The notes beneath the pieces are model-generated. The model had not been told where the DNA came from. It made no database searches and was given only the letters and a program-made list of their open reading frames with translations. Positions 33,181 to 42,247 of a stretch of 64,000 bases of DNA are shown here, piece after piece. Origin of the DNA: CAZTZY01 sp964617765 (GTDB lineage Bacteria; Pseudomonadota; Gammaproteobacteria; Pseudomonadales; DT-91). The stretch is from the NCBI GenBank assembly GCA_964617765.1, contig CAZTZY010000003.1:1-64000 (forward strand). Reading direction: 5' to 3'. Position numbers and translations under genes: made by a program. The first letter of the stretch is position 1, and each line of letters starts with the position of its first letter.

Positions 33181-33818
33181 ATCAGTGCACCTTAAACAAG
33201 GCTGCTGTTATTGGCATTCTGGGTGGAACATTTGATCCTGTTCATTTTGGTCATCTGCGCTCAGCCATAGAGTGTGCTGAGGCTTTTGGTTTGTCTGAAG
33301 TGCGTTTGATGCCTTGTAACCCTGTACACAGGCATTCGCCGATTGCATCTAAAGATGATAGAAAAAAAATGCTTGAATTGGCAGTGGCGAGCTCCAATAT
33401 CATTACTATTGATGAAAGGGAATTAAATGGGATTAATCCGACATACTCGATAGATACATTGCGGCAAATCCGGGCAGAATCCGGTTCAGAATCTGCATTA
33501 TATTTTGCAGTGGGTGTTGATGCATTCAATGCCATTGAAACCTGGAAAGACTGGCAAGAGCTTTTTGAGCTGGTGAATTTTATTGTCATGTATCGGCCTG
33601 CCACGACACTTACAATAAGTAATCCGCTAATTAAAGATAGAATAGCTATTTTCGAAGGTATTCATAAACCCGCCGGCACAATATATGAGCTCGCGGTGAG
33701 CGCTCTGGATATTTCTTCAACCAAAATCAGGCAGTTGGTGAAACAACATCATTCAATAGAATACCTATTGCCAGAAGCAGTGCAACATTACATCCACCAA
33801 CAAGAGTTATACCAATAA
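33177..33818 (+). CDS. nadD: nicotinate-nucleotide adenylyltransferase NadD
   Basis: Adenylates nicotinate mononucleotide in NAD synthesis. It has 213 residues. The HxGH motif is GGTFDPVHFGHLRSA (about residues 16-30), and ISSTKIRQLV is the C-terminal ISSTxIR motif. Start is GTG 33177 overlapping the proA stop by 4 nt. rsfS follows after 3 nt. Confidence 0.95.
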   Translation: MNQCTLNKAAVIGILGGTFDPVHFGHLRSAIECAEAFGLSEVRLMPCNPVHRHSPIASKDDRKKMLELAVASSNIITIDERELNGINPTYSIDTLRQIRAESGSESALYFAVGVDAFNAIETWKDWQELFELVNFIVMYRPATTLTISNPLIKDRIAIFEGIHKPAGTIYELAVSALDISSTKIRQLVKQHHSIEYLLPEAVQHYIHQQELYQ

Positions 33819-33821
33819 TTT

Positions 33822-34169
33822 ATGAATACCAAAGAATTGCAAAAAATAGTAGTTGATGCGTTAGAAGAACTGAAGGCGGTTAATATTACCATCCAGGATG
33901 TGGCTAAATTAACATCCATGACTGATATGATGATATTTGTTACCGGTACTTCTACACGTCACGTTAAATCATTAGCGGCTAATGTGATTGAAAAAGTTAA
34001 AAAGCAAGGCGTACAACCGATTGGGGTTGAAGGCGAAGATACAGGGGATTGGGTATTGGTTGATTTGGCATCCATTCTTGTACACATTATGTTGCCAGAA
34101 GTTCGTAGTTTGTATGATCTTGAAAAACTGTGGTCAGGTGAAATTCAACCGGATCAATCACAATTATAA
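33822..34169 (+). CDS. rsfS: ribosomal silencing factor RsfS
   Basis: Binds ribosomal protein uL14 and blocks joining of the 30S and 50S subunits during starvation. It has 115 residues. VTGTSTRHVKSLAANVIEK and GDWVLVDLASILVHIMLPEVRSLYDLEKLW are diagnostic of the Iojap/RsfS family. It sits between nadD and rlmH, one nucleotide from the latter, the standard order. Confidence 0.96.
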   Translation: MNTKELQKIVVDALEELKAVNITIQDVAKLTSMTDMMIFVTGTSTRHVKSLAANVIEKVKKQGVQPIGVEGEDTGDWVLVDLASILVHIMLPEVRSLYDLEKLWSGEIQPDQSQL

Positions 34170-34170
34170 T

Positions 34171-34638
34171 ATGCGCATTCGAATAGTTGCCGTGGGTCAA
34201 AAAATGCCATCCTGGGTTAACGATGGTTATGAAGAGTATGCAAAGAGAATTACGGACGACTGCCAGTTGGAATTAGTTGAATTGCCCATGCAAAAAAGAA
34301 TAAAAAATAATAATGTTGAGCAATGCAAGGAGAAAGAAGCAAAAGCCATACTCGACATTGTGAAGCCATCAGATAGAATGATTGTGTTAGATGTTTTAGG
34401 TAAGGCAATTACAACACCCCAGTTGGCAGGTTACATTAAGGATTGGCAAAGAGATGGGCGCAATGTTGCAATCATCATTGGCGGGCCTGATGGGTTGGCG
34501 GAGATTATCCTGAAAAAAGCCGATGTTATACTTTCTTTGTCAAAACTGACTTTGCCGCATCCTTTGGTTCGTGTGGTGTTGGCAGAGCAAATCTACAGAG
34601 CCTGGTCAATCAATCAGGGTCATCCCTATCATCGGTAG
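34171..34638 (+). CDS. rlmH: 23S rRNA pseudouridine-1915 N3-methyltransferase RlmH
   Basis: SPOUT methyltransferase that modifies m3-Psi1915 in helix 69 of 23S rRNA. Start ATG 34171 gives 155 residues, identical in length to E. coli RlmH. The in-frame extension back to 33988 lies inside rsfS and is not real. The SAM knot motifs IIIGGPDGLAEII and LSLSKLTLPHPLVRVVLAEQIYRA are clear. It lies 5 nt before mrdA. Confidence 0.96.
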   Translation: MRIRIVAVGQKMPSWVNDGYEEYAKRITDDCQLELVELPMQKRIKNNNVEQCKEKEAKAILDIVKPSDRMIVLDVLGKAITTPQLAGYIKDWQRDGRNVAIIIGGPDGLAEIILKKADVILSLSKLTLPHPLVRVVLAEQIYRAWSINQGHPYHR

Positions 34639-34643
34639 TTCTC

Positions 34644-36485
34644 ATGAAGCGTCATCAAACACTGATCGATAATGCTCGCGAACAACGTATCATCAGGCTG
34701 CGAATTTTGTTAGCCATTGTCTGCATAGTCATTTTTTCAATGATTATCGTTGCCCGTTTTTATTATTTACAGATTAACCAATACGAAATCTACCAGACAC
34801 AATCACAATTAAATCGCGTACAACTCCAGAGAATTCCTCCTCCCAGAGGTTTGATTTTTGATCGGGAGCAGAGATTGCTTGCGGAAAATCGCCCAACCTA
34901 TGTTTTAGCCCTGGAGCGTGATCGCATAGATGACTTGCCGGCATTATTGAATACATTGAAAAAACTGGAACTTGTTGATGATGAAGATATAGCCCGGTTC
35001 GAGAAAAAAGCTAACACATTCAGAATGTTTGAGGCTGTACCTATCCTGTTTAATCTTGATGAAAATACTATTGCCAAAGTGGCTTCCAATCGCATTCGAC
35101 TACAAGGGGTTGTGATCAAGGTAAACCTCGCCCGCTATTATCCACAACAAGAAATGTTGGCACATATGTTGGGATATGTTGGTCGTATCAATGAAAAAGA
35201 ACAACTTGCGCTGGATAAAGATAACTATGGCGGTACTGACTACATAGGAAAAATTGGCGTTGAGAAGGGTTATGAAGATACTTTGCATGGAACTGTAGGC
35301 TACGAGCATGTAGAAACGAATGCTCGGGGTGAAGTATTGCGGACGTTAGAAAGAACGCCGCCGGTTTCCGGAAAAAATCTCACCTTGCATCTGGATCTGG
35401 ATATTCAAAAAATCGCTTACGATGCCATTGGCGAGGGAAATCGTGGGGCTGTTGTGGCGATTGATGTACGTACGGGCGGTATTATTGCTGCTGCAAGCCG
35501 GCCTAGTTATGACCCTAATCTTTTTGTTAATGGCATCAGTTTTTCTGCCTATAAGGGTTTGCAGGACGATATAGACTTGCCACTTTTTAATCGTGTTTTA
35601 CAGGCGCAATATCCTCCAGGTTCGACGATAAAGCCATTCTCATTGTTGGCCGGTCTTGAAGAAGGGGTCTATACACTCGATACTTATATTAGTGATGGCG
35701 GCGCTTACCAGATACCCGGTGAAAAAAGGTTTTATCGTGACTGGAAAAGAGAGGGACATGGACGTGTTGGTTATATGGAAGCCATTGAACAATCCTGTGA
35801 TGTGTATTTTTACCAGCTTGCCTATAAGATGGGCATCAATAGAATGCACAAATATTACGATTTCTTTGGTTTTGGCAAATACACAAATATTGATTCGCCG
35901 GATGAACGTCATGGTATTAATCCATCACAAGAGTGGAAAAAGGGAACCGGTCGTGGTGCGTGGTATGCCGGTGATACAGTGAATATCGGGATAGGGCAGG
36001 GGTATCTTATTGTAACGCCGCTGCAATTAGCTTACGCGACAAGTATCATTGCCAATAAAGGTGAGCGTTTTGTCCCGCAGTTAGTAGCAAAACAGGATGG
36101 TGTTGACATTCCCCCTAAAAAACTGGAACCCATGATTTTAAAAGATCAGCAACGCTGGAACTATGTCACACAAGCCATGAGAGCTGTGGTGCATGGAGAC
36201 AGGGGGACTGCAAAAGTCATCAAGCCCGGACTCACTTATGAAATCGCAGGAAAAACAGGTACGGCGCAAGTGGTAGGGATAAAACAAGGCCAGCGTTATA
36301 ATGCAGCTCTAGTGGCAAAAAGAAACCATGATCATGCCTTGTTTATGGGATTTGCACCTGTTGAAAATCCAGAAATTGCCATTGCTGTTGTGGTTGAAAA
36401 TGGTGAACATGGCAGTTCTACTGCTGCCCCCGTAGCCAGAAAAGTGATGGATGCCTGGATGGCAAAGTTGGCCGAGAAAAAATAA
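34644..36485 (+). CDS. mrdA: penicillin-binding protein 2 (elongasome transpeptidase)
   Basis: Crosslinks peptidoglycan during cell elongation, with RodA. It has 613 residues. One N-terminal membrane helix (about 22-45) precedes the dimerisation domain (RGLIFDREQRLLAENRPTY). The active-site motifs are the nucleophile Ser in PPGSTIKPF, EQSCDVYFYQ (SxN-type), and KTGTAQVV. The C-terminus ends near AEKK. It overlaps rodA by one nucleotide. Presence of mrdA-rodA suggests rod-shaped cells. Confidence 0.97.
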   Translation: MKRHQTLIDNAREQRIIRLRILLAIVCIVIFSMIIVARFYYLQINQYEIYQTQSQLNRVQLQRIPPPRGLIFDREQRLLAENRPTYVLALERDRIDDLPALLNTLKKLELVDDEDIARFEKKANTFRMFEAVPILFNLDENTIAKVASNRIRLQGVVIKVNLARYYPQQEMLAHMLGYVGRINEKEQLALDKDNYGGTDYIGKIGVEKGYEDTLHGTVGYEHVETNARGEVLRTLERTPPVSGKNLTLHLDLDIQKIAYDAIGEGNRGAVVAIDVRTGGIIAAASRPSYDPNLFVNGISFSAYKGLQDDIDLPLFNRVLQAQYPPGSTIKPFSLLAGLEEGVYTLDTYISDGGAYQIPGEKRFYRDWKREGHGRVGYMEAIEQSCDVYFYQLAYKMGINRMHKYYDFFGFGKYTNIDSPDERHGINPSQEWKKGTGRGAWYAGDTVNIGIGQGYLIVTPLQLAYATSIIANKGERFVPQLVAKQDGVDIPPKKLEPMILKDQQRWNYVTQAMRAVVHGDRGTAKVIKPGLTYEIAGKTGTAQVVGIKQGQRYNAALVAKRNHDHALFMGFAPVENPEIAIAVVVENGEHGSSTAAPVARKVMDAWMAKLAEKK

Positions 36486-37639
36486 TGAAATCTAAAGATC
36501 GTGACTATGTCAGACAAATAGATCCTTTTGGCTTGGCGCGTAAACGCAGCATCTGGCAGATTATTCATATAGATCCCTGGTTATTAATCTGTTTGGTAGT
36601 GCTGGCTTGTTATGGTCTATTTGTACTTTATAGTGGTAGTGATGCCAGTATGGATTCCGTTAAAAAGCAAAGTATATTTTTTCTAATTGCTTTTGGGGCG
36701 ATGACGGTTATAGCGCAGTTCCCCATGCATTTTTATCGTAGGATTGCCCCGATTTTTTATTGTGGCGGTGTTATCTTGTTGTTACTTATTCCCATTTTTG
36801 GTGTGGGAGCGAAAGGTGCAGTGCGATGGTTAGAATTGCCGGGCTTGCCTCGTTTTCAGCCTGCAGAGATATTAAAGACTGCCATGCCATTAACCATTGC
36901 TTGGTGGTTAACCAAAAAACACCTACCTCCAAAACTTAAACATATTGTGGTAGCGCTGATATTAATTTTTGTTCCAGTTATTTTAATAGCTGCACAGCCC
37001 GATTTGGGGACAGCTATATTGGTGGCTACATCCGGTGTTTTTGGTTTATTGCTGGCGGGAATTTTTTGGCGTTATGTCTTCGGTGCCGTTGTATTATTAG
37101 TCGCAGCTGCATGGCCGATGTGGTTATTTGTTTTGCATGATTACCAGAAGAATCGCATTCTTACCCTGATTGATCCTGAACGTGACAAGTTTGGCACTGG
37201 CTGGAATATTATCCAATCAAAAACGGCCATTGGTTCCGGTGGGTGGAGCGGCAAAGGTTGGCTTGAGGGAACCCAGTCACATTTGAATTTTTTACCTGAA
37301 AGCCATACCGACTTTATTATTGCAGTACTCTCTGAAGAGCTGGGTTATAAGGGTGTATTGTTTTTGTTATTAATTTATTTTGCAATTATTTCTCGTGGAT
37401 TGTATATAGCATGGTCAGCGACCAGTAATTTCAACCAGTTAGTGGCGGGAAGTATAACGCTTACGTTTTTTATCTATGTGTTTGTGAATATGGGTATGGT
37501 TTCAGGATTATTACCCATTGTAGGAGTGCCTTTGCCATTAGTCAGTCAAGGTGGCACCTCTATTGTTACACTGATGATTGGTTTTGGATTATTAATGGCA
37601 ATTTCAGCAGATAAGCAGCAATTCACCAGAGAGGTTTAA
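36485..37639 (+). CDS. rodA: peptidoglycan glycosyltransferase RodA (SEDS)
   Basis: SEDS-family polymerase that works with PBP2. It has 384 residues and about ten membrane helices. Characteristic are ARWLELPG-like GAVRWLELPGLPRFQPAE, the AQPDLGTA loop, and the conserved SHTDFIIAVLSEELG, then PLPLVSQGGTSI. It is directly joined to mrdA (1-nt overlap) and followed by mltB after 5 nt. Confidence 0.97.
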   Translation: MKSKDRDYVRQIDPFGLARKRSIWQIIHIDPWLLICLVVLACYGLFVLYSGSDASMDSVKKQSIFFLIAFGAMTVIAQFPMHFYRRIAPIFYCGGVILLLLIPIFGVGAKGAVRWLELPGLPRFQPAEILKTAMPLTIAWWLTKKHLPPKLKHIVVALILIFVPVILIAAQPDLGTAILVATSGVFGLLLAGIFWRYVFGAVVLLVAAAWPMWLFVLHDYQKNRILTLIDPERDKFGTGWNIIQSKTAIGSGGWSGKGWLEGTQSHLNFLPESHTDFIIAVLSEELGYKGVLFLLLIYFAIISRGLYIAWSATSNFNQLVAGSITLTFFIYVFVNMGMVSGLLPIVGVPLPLVSQGGTSIVTLMIGFGLLMAISADKQQFTREV

Positions 37640-37644
37640 TAAAA

Positions 37645-38637
37645 GTGCAGTATAGAGTTATTCATAAAGTCATATTTTTACTGTTTTCCACTCTGGCCAG
37701 TGTTTCTTTGTATGCCAGTGATTATGCCGAAAGAAAAGAGGTTAAGACTTTTGCCAAAACATTTGCAGAAGCCAATAATAAAAATGTGGATGATATATTG
37801 CGCATATTGGAAAAAGGGACGAAACAACAATCCATTATTGATGCCATTTCTCGCCCTGCTGAAAAAAAATTGACATGGGGGGAATACCGCAAGATTTTTA
37901 TAGAGCCTCAGCGTATAGATAAGGGCGTGATTTTTTGGCGTGAGCATCGTGAAATCATTAATGATGTCAGTAAAAAATATCAAGTCGCCCCGGAAATCAT
38001 TGTTGCCATTATTGGTGTGGAAACACGTTATGGTCGTATCACGGGTAATTATAAAGTGTTAGATGCATTACTGACATTAAGTTTTGACTATGAACCGCGT
38101 GCCCCATTCTTCAGGAAACAACTTGAGCAATTTTTGTTGATGTGTGATGAACAGAAGTTGGATCCAAGTGCATTAACGGGTTCCTATGCCGGCGCCATGG
38201 GTTTTGGCCAGTTTATGCCCAGTAGTTATCGTGATTTTGCTGTGGATTATGATCAGGATGGTATAGCGGATATATGGAGTAACCCTGCCGATGCTATTGC
38301 AAGCGTTGCCAATTATTTTGCCAAACATGGTTGGCAGTATGGTGAAATGGTTGCCTTGCAGCTGGCAGAGCCAGTGAGTGATGAAAAGCTCATTTCGCCA
38401 GTGCTGGAACCTGAGCTCACCGTCAAGATGTTGCGTGAAGCGAACGTAAAAGTTCCAGCACAATTGAATGATTCAGCAAAAGTGACATTGATGAAGCATG
38501 TTACCCCAGGAGGGGATGAATATTGGCTGGGATTTGAAAACTTTTATGCCATAACGCGATATAATCACAGCACAATGTATGCGTTAGCTGCATTGCAGTT
38601 AAGTGAAATACTAAAAGCCAAACTGGATATTGAATGA
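37645..38637 (+). CDS. mltB: lytic transglycosylase MltB-type
   Basis: Family GH103 enzyme that cleaves glycan strands to 1,6-anhydro-muropeptides. It has 330 residues with a plain signal peptide (cleavage near SLYAS, no lipobox), so it resembles soluble SltB rather than lipoprotein MltB. The catalytic Glu is in IIGVETRYGRITGNY, with SYAGAMGFGQFMPSSYRDFAVDYD following. Start is GTG 37645. It overlaps rlpA by 4 nt. Confidence 0.93.
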   Translation: MQYRVIHKVIFLLFSTLASVSLYASDYAERKEVKTFAKTFAEANNKNVDDILRILEKGTKQQSIIDAISRPAEKKLTWGEYRKIFIEPQRIDKGVIFWREHREIINDVSKKYQVAPEIIVAIIGVETRYGRITGNYKVLDALLTLSFDYEPRAPFFRKQLEQFLLMCDEQKLDPSALTGSYAGAMGFGQFMPSSYRDFAVDYDQDGIADIWSNPADAIASVANYFAKHGWQYGEMVALQLAEPVSDEKLISPVLEPELTVKMLREANVKVPAQLNDSAKVTLMKHVTPGGDEYWLGFENFYAITRYNHSTMYALAALQLSEILKAKLDIE

Positions 38638-39590
38638 TGCATGCAAAATATTTTTTTATATTGATGGCGATTACGGTGCTTTCCTCCTGTGAGCATATCC
38701 CTGAAGGACCAGAGAAAACAGGTCAAGCCACCAGGGAAAAACAATCATCCGATTCGCGCTATAGTGTTGACCAGGATTTTTCTCCGGATTTATTGCTTGA
38801 CCCAACAAAAATCGAGGATGCTATTCCTCGTGAAGAGTATGTAACTAAGGCAGGTAATAAAAGTCCTTACACTGTTTTGGGAAAAACCTACGAGGTGTTT
38901 CCTTCATCCAAAGGTTATAAGGGGCAAGGATTGGCCTCCTGGTATGGTCTGAAATTTCATGGCCATAAAACTTCCAATGGGGAAATATACGATATTTATC
39001 AAATGACTGCCGCGCATAAAACGCTGCCAATACCTTGTTATGTGAAAGTGACCAATATGGCCAATGGCCGTACGGTAATCGTTAGGGTTAATGACAGGGG
39101 GCCATTCCATGATGGTCGCATCATAGATTTATCTTATGCAGCAGCAACCAAACTGGGATATATAGGGAAAGGAACAGCGCAAGTTACTGTGGAAGCCATT
39201 GATGTTAAGGAGTGGCAAAAAAATTCTACGTATTCAGCGATTACGCCAGTCAATATAAATTCAGATATTATTTCTACAGATGGGGCTGCTGAAAGCAACA
39301 ATACATCATCGGCCAGTGTGGGTATGGAAAGTAATGCCGCTTCCATGAATGTTATAACCAATACTGCACCTGGTTATATTTATTTGCAGGTGGGCGCTTA
39401 TCTGGAACAAGCCCTTGCCCAAAATGTGCATAAAAAGCTTTATAATACCTACGCCAATGCAGTGAATATTGAGTCAGGTAGAGATCAGTACTATCGCGTA
39501 CGTATTGGCCCTGTGCCGGAAAATGAAGTGGATAAAATTACCGCTGATTTGCATAGGCAGGGATTTCCAGCGCCTATGCGAATAAGGTAG
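38634..39590 (+). CDS. rlpA: rare lipoprotein A RlpA
   Basis: Septal or lateral peptidoglycan hydrolase acting on glycan strands lacking stem peptides. It has 318 residues. The lipobox is LSSC (Cys19). The double-psi beta-barrel is at about residues 98-190 (GLASWYGLKFHGHKTSNGE and VRVNDRGPFHDGRIIDLS). A C-terminal SPOR domain (YLQVGAYLEQALAQNV to the end) targets denuded glycan. A serine/asparagine-rich linker joins them. It is translationally coupled to mltB. Confidence 0.96.
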   Translation: MMHAKYFFILMAITVLSSCEHIPEGPEKTGQATREKQSSDSRYSVDQDFSPDLLLDPTKIEDAIPREEYVTKAGNKSPYTVLGKTYEVFPSSKGYKGQGLASWYGLKFHGHKTSNGEIYDIYQMTAAHKTLPIPCYVKVTNMANGRTVIVRVNDRGPFHDGRIIDLSYAAATKLGYIGKGTAQVTVEAIDVKEWQKNSTYSAITPVNINSDIISTDGAAESNNTSSASVGMESNAASMNVITNTAPGYIYLQVGAYLEQALAQNVHKKLYNTYANAVNIESGRDQYYRVRIGPVPENEVDKITADLHRQGFPAPMRIR

Positions 39591-39662
39591 ACCACCAGAT
39601 ATTTTATATAAAATCAATACCATGTTCTTTTTACAAACCTATAACACTACTGAGTTAATATT

Positions 39663-40826
39663 ATGTTTTTACGCCTTAAAATAATTATTTTATTTGCGTT
39701 GTTTTCATCCTGCGTTTTTGCAGCTGAACCGGTACTTACATCATCTCCGCCCGAAATTGCAGCCAAGGCCTATATTCTTGTTGATGCTAATACTGGTTAT
39801 GTCATTGCTGAAAACAAACCGGATCAACGTTTAGAGCCTGCCAGCTTGACCAAAATGATGACGGCGTATATTGCGGAATATGAAATTGCCAAAGGGACGA
39901 TATCTCCCGATGACATGACTACGGTCAGTGAAAATGCATGGGCCAAAAAATTTCCCGGTTCTTCATTGATGTTCCTTCAGGTGGGCACGCAGGTTTCTGT
40001 GCGTGATTTATTAAAAGGGGTAATCATATCTTCAGGTAATGATGCGACTGTCGCTTTGGCTGAGCATATTTCCGGTTCTTCAGATGCTTTTGCTGATGTC
40101 ATGAACCGGCATGCAGAAAGATTGGGACTTAAGGATAGCCATTTTATGAATCCACATGGTTTACCTCATGTAGACCATTATACAACGGCACGCGATATGT
40201 CAGTTTTGGCGAGAGCGATTATTCATGATTATCCTGAGCAATATAAAACCTACGCACAAAAATCCTATATGTATAACAATATTGAACAGCCTAACAGAAA
40301 TCTTTTGTTGTGGAGTGATTCCACTGTTGATGGTTTAAAAACCGGACATACTGACGGCGCAGGTTATTGTCTCGTCGCCTCTGCTAAAAGAGATGATATG
40401 CGTTTGGTTTCTGTAGTGATGGGAACAGCTTCTGAGAAAGCACGTGCAACAGAAACACAAAAACTGTTCGCTTATGGGTTTCGTTATTTTCAGACTATGA
40501 AGTTGTTCACCAAGGGGCAGCAGGTTGCCGATGTGCGTATCTGGGGCGGAGAAAAAGAACAGTTAAAGCTCGCGGTTAAGGATGATATATGGGTGACTGT
40601 GTTGCGTTCACAAAAAGAAGGTGTAAAAACTGAACAAACCTTGAATAAGTATATAAAGGCACCCATAAAATCAGGAGATAAGCTGGGTGAGTTAATAGTT
40701 AATTCTGGAAATGGTATTACCTCCAGGCAAGATCTTGTTGCGAGTGAAGATATTCCTGAGGCAGGATTTTTTGGCAGGTTATGGGATATGTTGCAATTAT
40801 TTATTTTTAAATTGGCTGAAGATTAA
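39663..40826 (+). CDS. dacA: D-alanyl-D-alanine carboxypeptidase (PBP5/6)
   Basis: Removes the terminal D-Ala from peptidoglycan stem peptides. It has 387 residues with a signal peptide cleaved near VFAAEP. Active-site motifs are SLTKMM (SxxK), SSGNDA (SxN) and KTGHTDGAG (KTG). The PBP5-associated domain follows. A C-terminal amphipathic helix (WDMLQLFIFKLAED) anchors it to the inner membrane. It lies 72 nt after rlpA and 5 nt before ybeD. It could equally be called dacC. Confidence 0.95.
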   Translation: MFLRLKIIILFALFSSCVFAAEPVLTSSPPEIAAKAYILVDANTGYVIAENKPDQRLEPASLTKMMTAYIAEYEIAKGTISPDDMTTVSENAWAKKFPGSSLMFLQVGTQVSVRDLLKGVIISSGNDATVALAEHISGSSDAFADVMNRHAERLGLKDSHFMNPHGLPHVDHYTTARDMSVLARAIIHDYPEQYKTYAQKSYMYNNIEQPNRNLLLWSDSTVDGLKTGHTDGAGYCLVASAKRDDMRLVSVVMGTASEKARATETQKLFAYGFRYFQTMKLFTKGQQVADVRIWGGEKEQLKLAVKDDIWVTVLRSQKEGVKTEQTLNKYIKAPIKSGDKLGELIVNSGNGITSRQDLVASEDIPEAGFFGRLWDMLQLFIFKLAED

Positions 40827-40831
40827 TTGTA

Positions 40832-41101
40832 ATGACAGAACAACAGCCGCCAAAAATAGAATTCCCGTGTGCGTACCCCATAAAAGTATTGGGTGATGCG
40901 CGTGAGGATTTTATCGACAGGGTGTTCGAGATTATTCAATGCCATGCCCCTGAAATTGAGCGCAAAAAAATTATCACGCGAGATAGTCGCAAAGGTACTT
41001 TTATGAGCGTACATATAGTGATTGTTGCTACCGGCGTTGATCAGTTGCAGAATATCCATCAATCTCTTCTCACTTACGATGCCGTAAAAATGGTTATCTA
41101 G
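40832..41101 (+). CDS. ybeD: YbeD/DUF493 family protein
   Basis: Small ACT-like protein of 89 residues, conserved between dacA and lipB in gammaproteobacteria. IEFPCAYPIKVLGD at the start and VHIVIVATGVDQLQNIHQSL are family features. Function is unknown. A regulatory role in lipoate metabolism has been suggested only from position. It lies 5 nt from both neighbours. Confidence 0.92.
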   Translation: MTEQQPPKIEFPCAYPIKVLGDAREDFIDRVFEIIQCHAPEIERKKIITRDSRKGTFMSVHIVIVATGVDQLQNIHQSLLTYDAVKMVI

Positions 41102-41106
41102 TCATC

Positions 41107-41748
41107 GTGCCCCATCATCAGCTACTTCATGTCAAGCAACTGGGTTTGCAGCCGTATGCAGTGACTTGGCAAGCGATGAAAACTTTTACTGATACCCGCG
41201 ATGAAAATACTGTTGATGCTTGCTGGATTGTTGAGCATCCACCCGTTTTTACATTAGGTCAGGCGGGTAAAGAAATACATATTCTTTCAACTTCCAATAT
41301 CCCTGTGGTGAAAAGTGATAGGGGTGGACAGGTGACCTATCATGGTCCTGGCCAGCTTGTTTTTTATTTTCTGATCAATATCAAACGCAAAAATATTAAG
41401 GTACGTGATTTTGTCCATGTAATGGAGCAGTCAGTGTTAAAAACACTGGAGATCTATGGAGTACATGCAGAGCTTAAAGATGGCGCACCAGGTGTGTATG
41501 TGGCAGGAGCAAAAATTGCTTCATTAGGTTTACGTGTTAGAAAAGGCTGTACGTACCATGGGTTGAGTCTGAATATTGATATGGATTTAACTCCCTTCCA
41601 GCAAATAAATCCTTGTGGTTATGCGGGATTAGCCATCACACAGCTTTCTCTGTTAACTTCATCGACGATTATTTTTTCTGAAGTTCAAAAAACATTGTTA
41701 CATGTCTTTGCTGAATTACTCGATTATCAAATAAAAGTTTTACAATAA
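41107..41748 (+). CDS. lipB: octanoyltransferase LipB
   Basis: Transfers octanoate from acyl-ACP to lipoyl domains, the first step of lipoate synthesis. It has 213 residues. Motifs are DRGGQVTYHGPGQLV, the catalytic Lys in GAKIASLGLRV, YHGLSLNID and the catalytic Cys in NPCGY. Start is GTG 41107. In most relatives lipA follows directly. Here the next gene is convergent sirB2, so the sulphur-insertion enzyme must be encoded elsewhere or absent. Confidence 0.96.
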   Translation: MPHHQLLHVKQLGLQPYAVTWQAMKTFTDTRDENTVDACWIVEHPPVFTLGQAGKEIHILSTSNIPVVKSDRGGQVTYHGPGQLVFYFLINIKRKNIKVRDFVHVMEQSVLKTLEIYGVHAELKDGAPGVYVAGAKIASLGLRVRKGCTYHGLSLNIDMDLTPFQQINPCGYAGLAITQLSLLTSSTIIFSEVQKTLLHVFAELLDYQIKVLQ

Positions 41749-41824
41749 ACTGATTTTAATCGAGATGCATTTTTAAAGTCGTTGTTTGCTATTGTGCTAT
41801 GGATTTAAAAAGGATTCGGAGCTC

Positions 41825-41856
41825 GCTATGGTTATGGTATTAACAATAACCATAGC
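41825..41856. terminator. long hairpin between convergent lipB and sirB2
   Basis: GCTATGGTTAT and ATAACCATAGC form a perfect 11-bp stem with a 10-base loop. Neither side has a clean T-run, so it is a probable but not textbook terminator, or a 3'-end stabiliser for either mRNA. Confidence 0.5.
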
Positions 41857-41866
41857 TAGTCAGGCA

Positions 41867-42247
41867 TTATAAAAAGAAAAGTGTATCGTGGGATTTTGCT
41901 ACCAACACAATATAAATAAAACTCAATAATGCCAGTGCAAAAAATACAACACGTTGCTGATTATTTTTCGCTTTTTTCAGCGTTAATACCCCTAAAACAA
42001 TATAGGCAACCAGGGCAAATAGTTTTGCTGTTATCCAGCCACTAACAAAAGGATATTGGTGCGTAGTCACTACCAGGCCAATGGCGCTCAATAAAAGTAA
42101 AGTGTCAATAATGTGCGGTGCTATTTTAACGAATTTTTTTTGCAGTAAGGGCGAACCTCTGAATGCCCATATGCTGCGAGTTATGAAACCGAAGATGGAG
42201 AGCATGGCGCAAAGCATATGGATGTGTTTTAAAGCAATGTAGGTCAT
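41867..42247 (-). CDS. SirB2 family membrane protein
   Basis: 126 residues with four predicted membrane helices. It starts MTYIALKHIHMLCAMLSIFGF and has RSIWAFRGSPLLQKKFVKIAPHIIDTLLLLSAI, the SirB family core. Function is unknown despite the name. It overlaps the stop of xseA by 4 nt on the minus strand. Confidence 0.88.
   Translation of the reverse strand: MTYIALKHIHMLCAMLSIFGFITRSIWAFRGSPLLQKKFVKIAPHIIDTLLLLSAIGLVVTTHQYPFVSGWITAKLFALVAYIVLGVLTLKKAKNNQQRVVFFALALLSFIYIVLVAKSHDTLFFL

Noticed and set aside
33988..34170. N-terminal extension of rlmH
   Set aside because: Lies inside rsfS in another frame. The 155-residue form from 34171 matches the known length exactly.
37500..37580. TGGCACCTCTATTGTT inside rodA as a sigma-54 promoter
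   Set aside because: GT instead of GC at -12 and located within conserved coding sequence without a downstream start.
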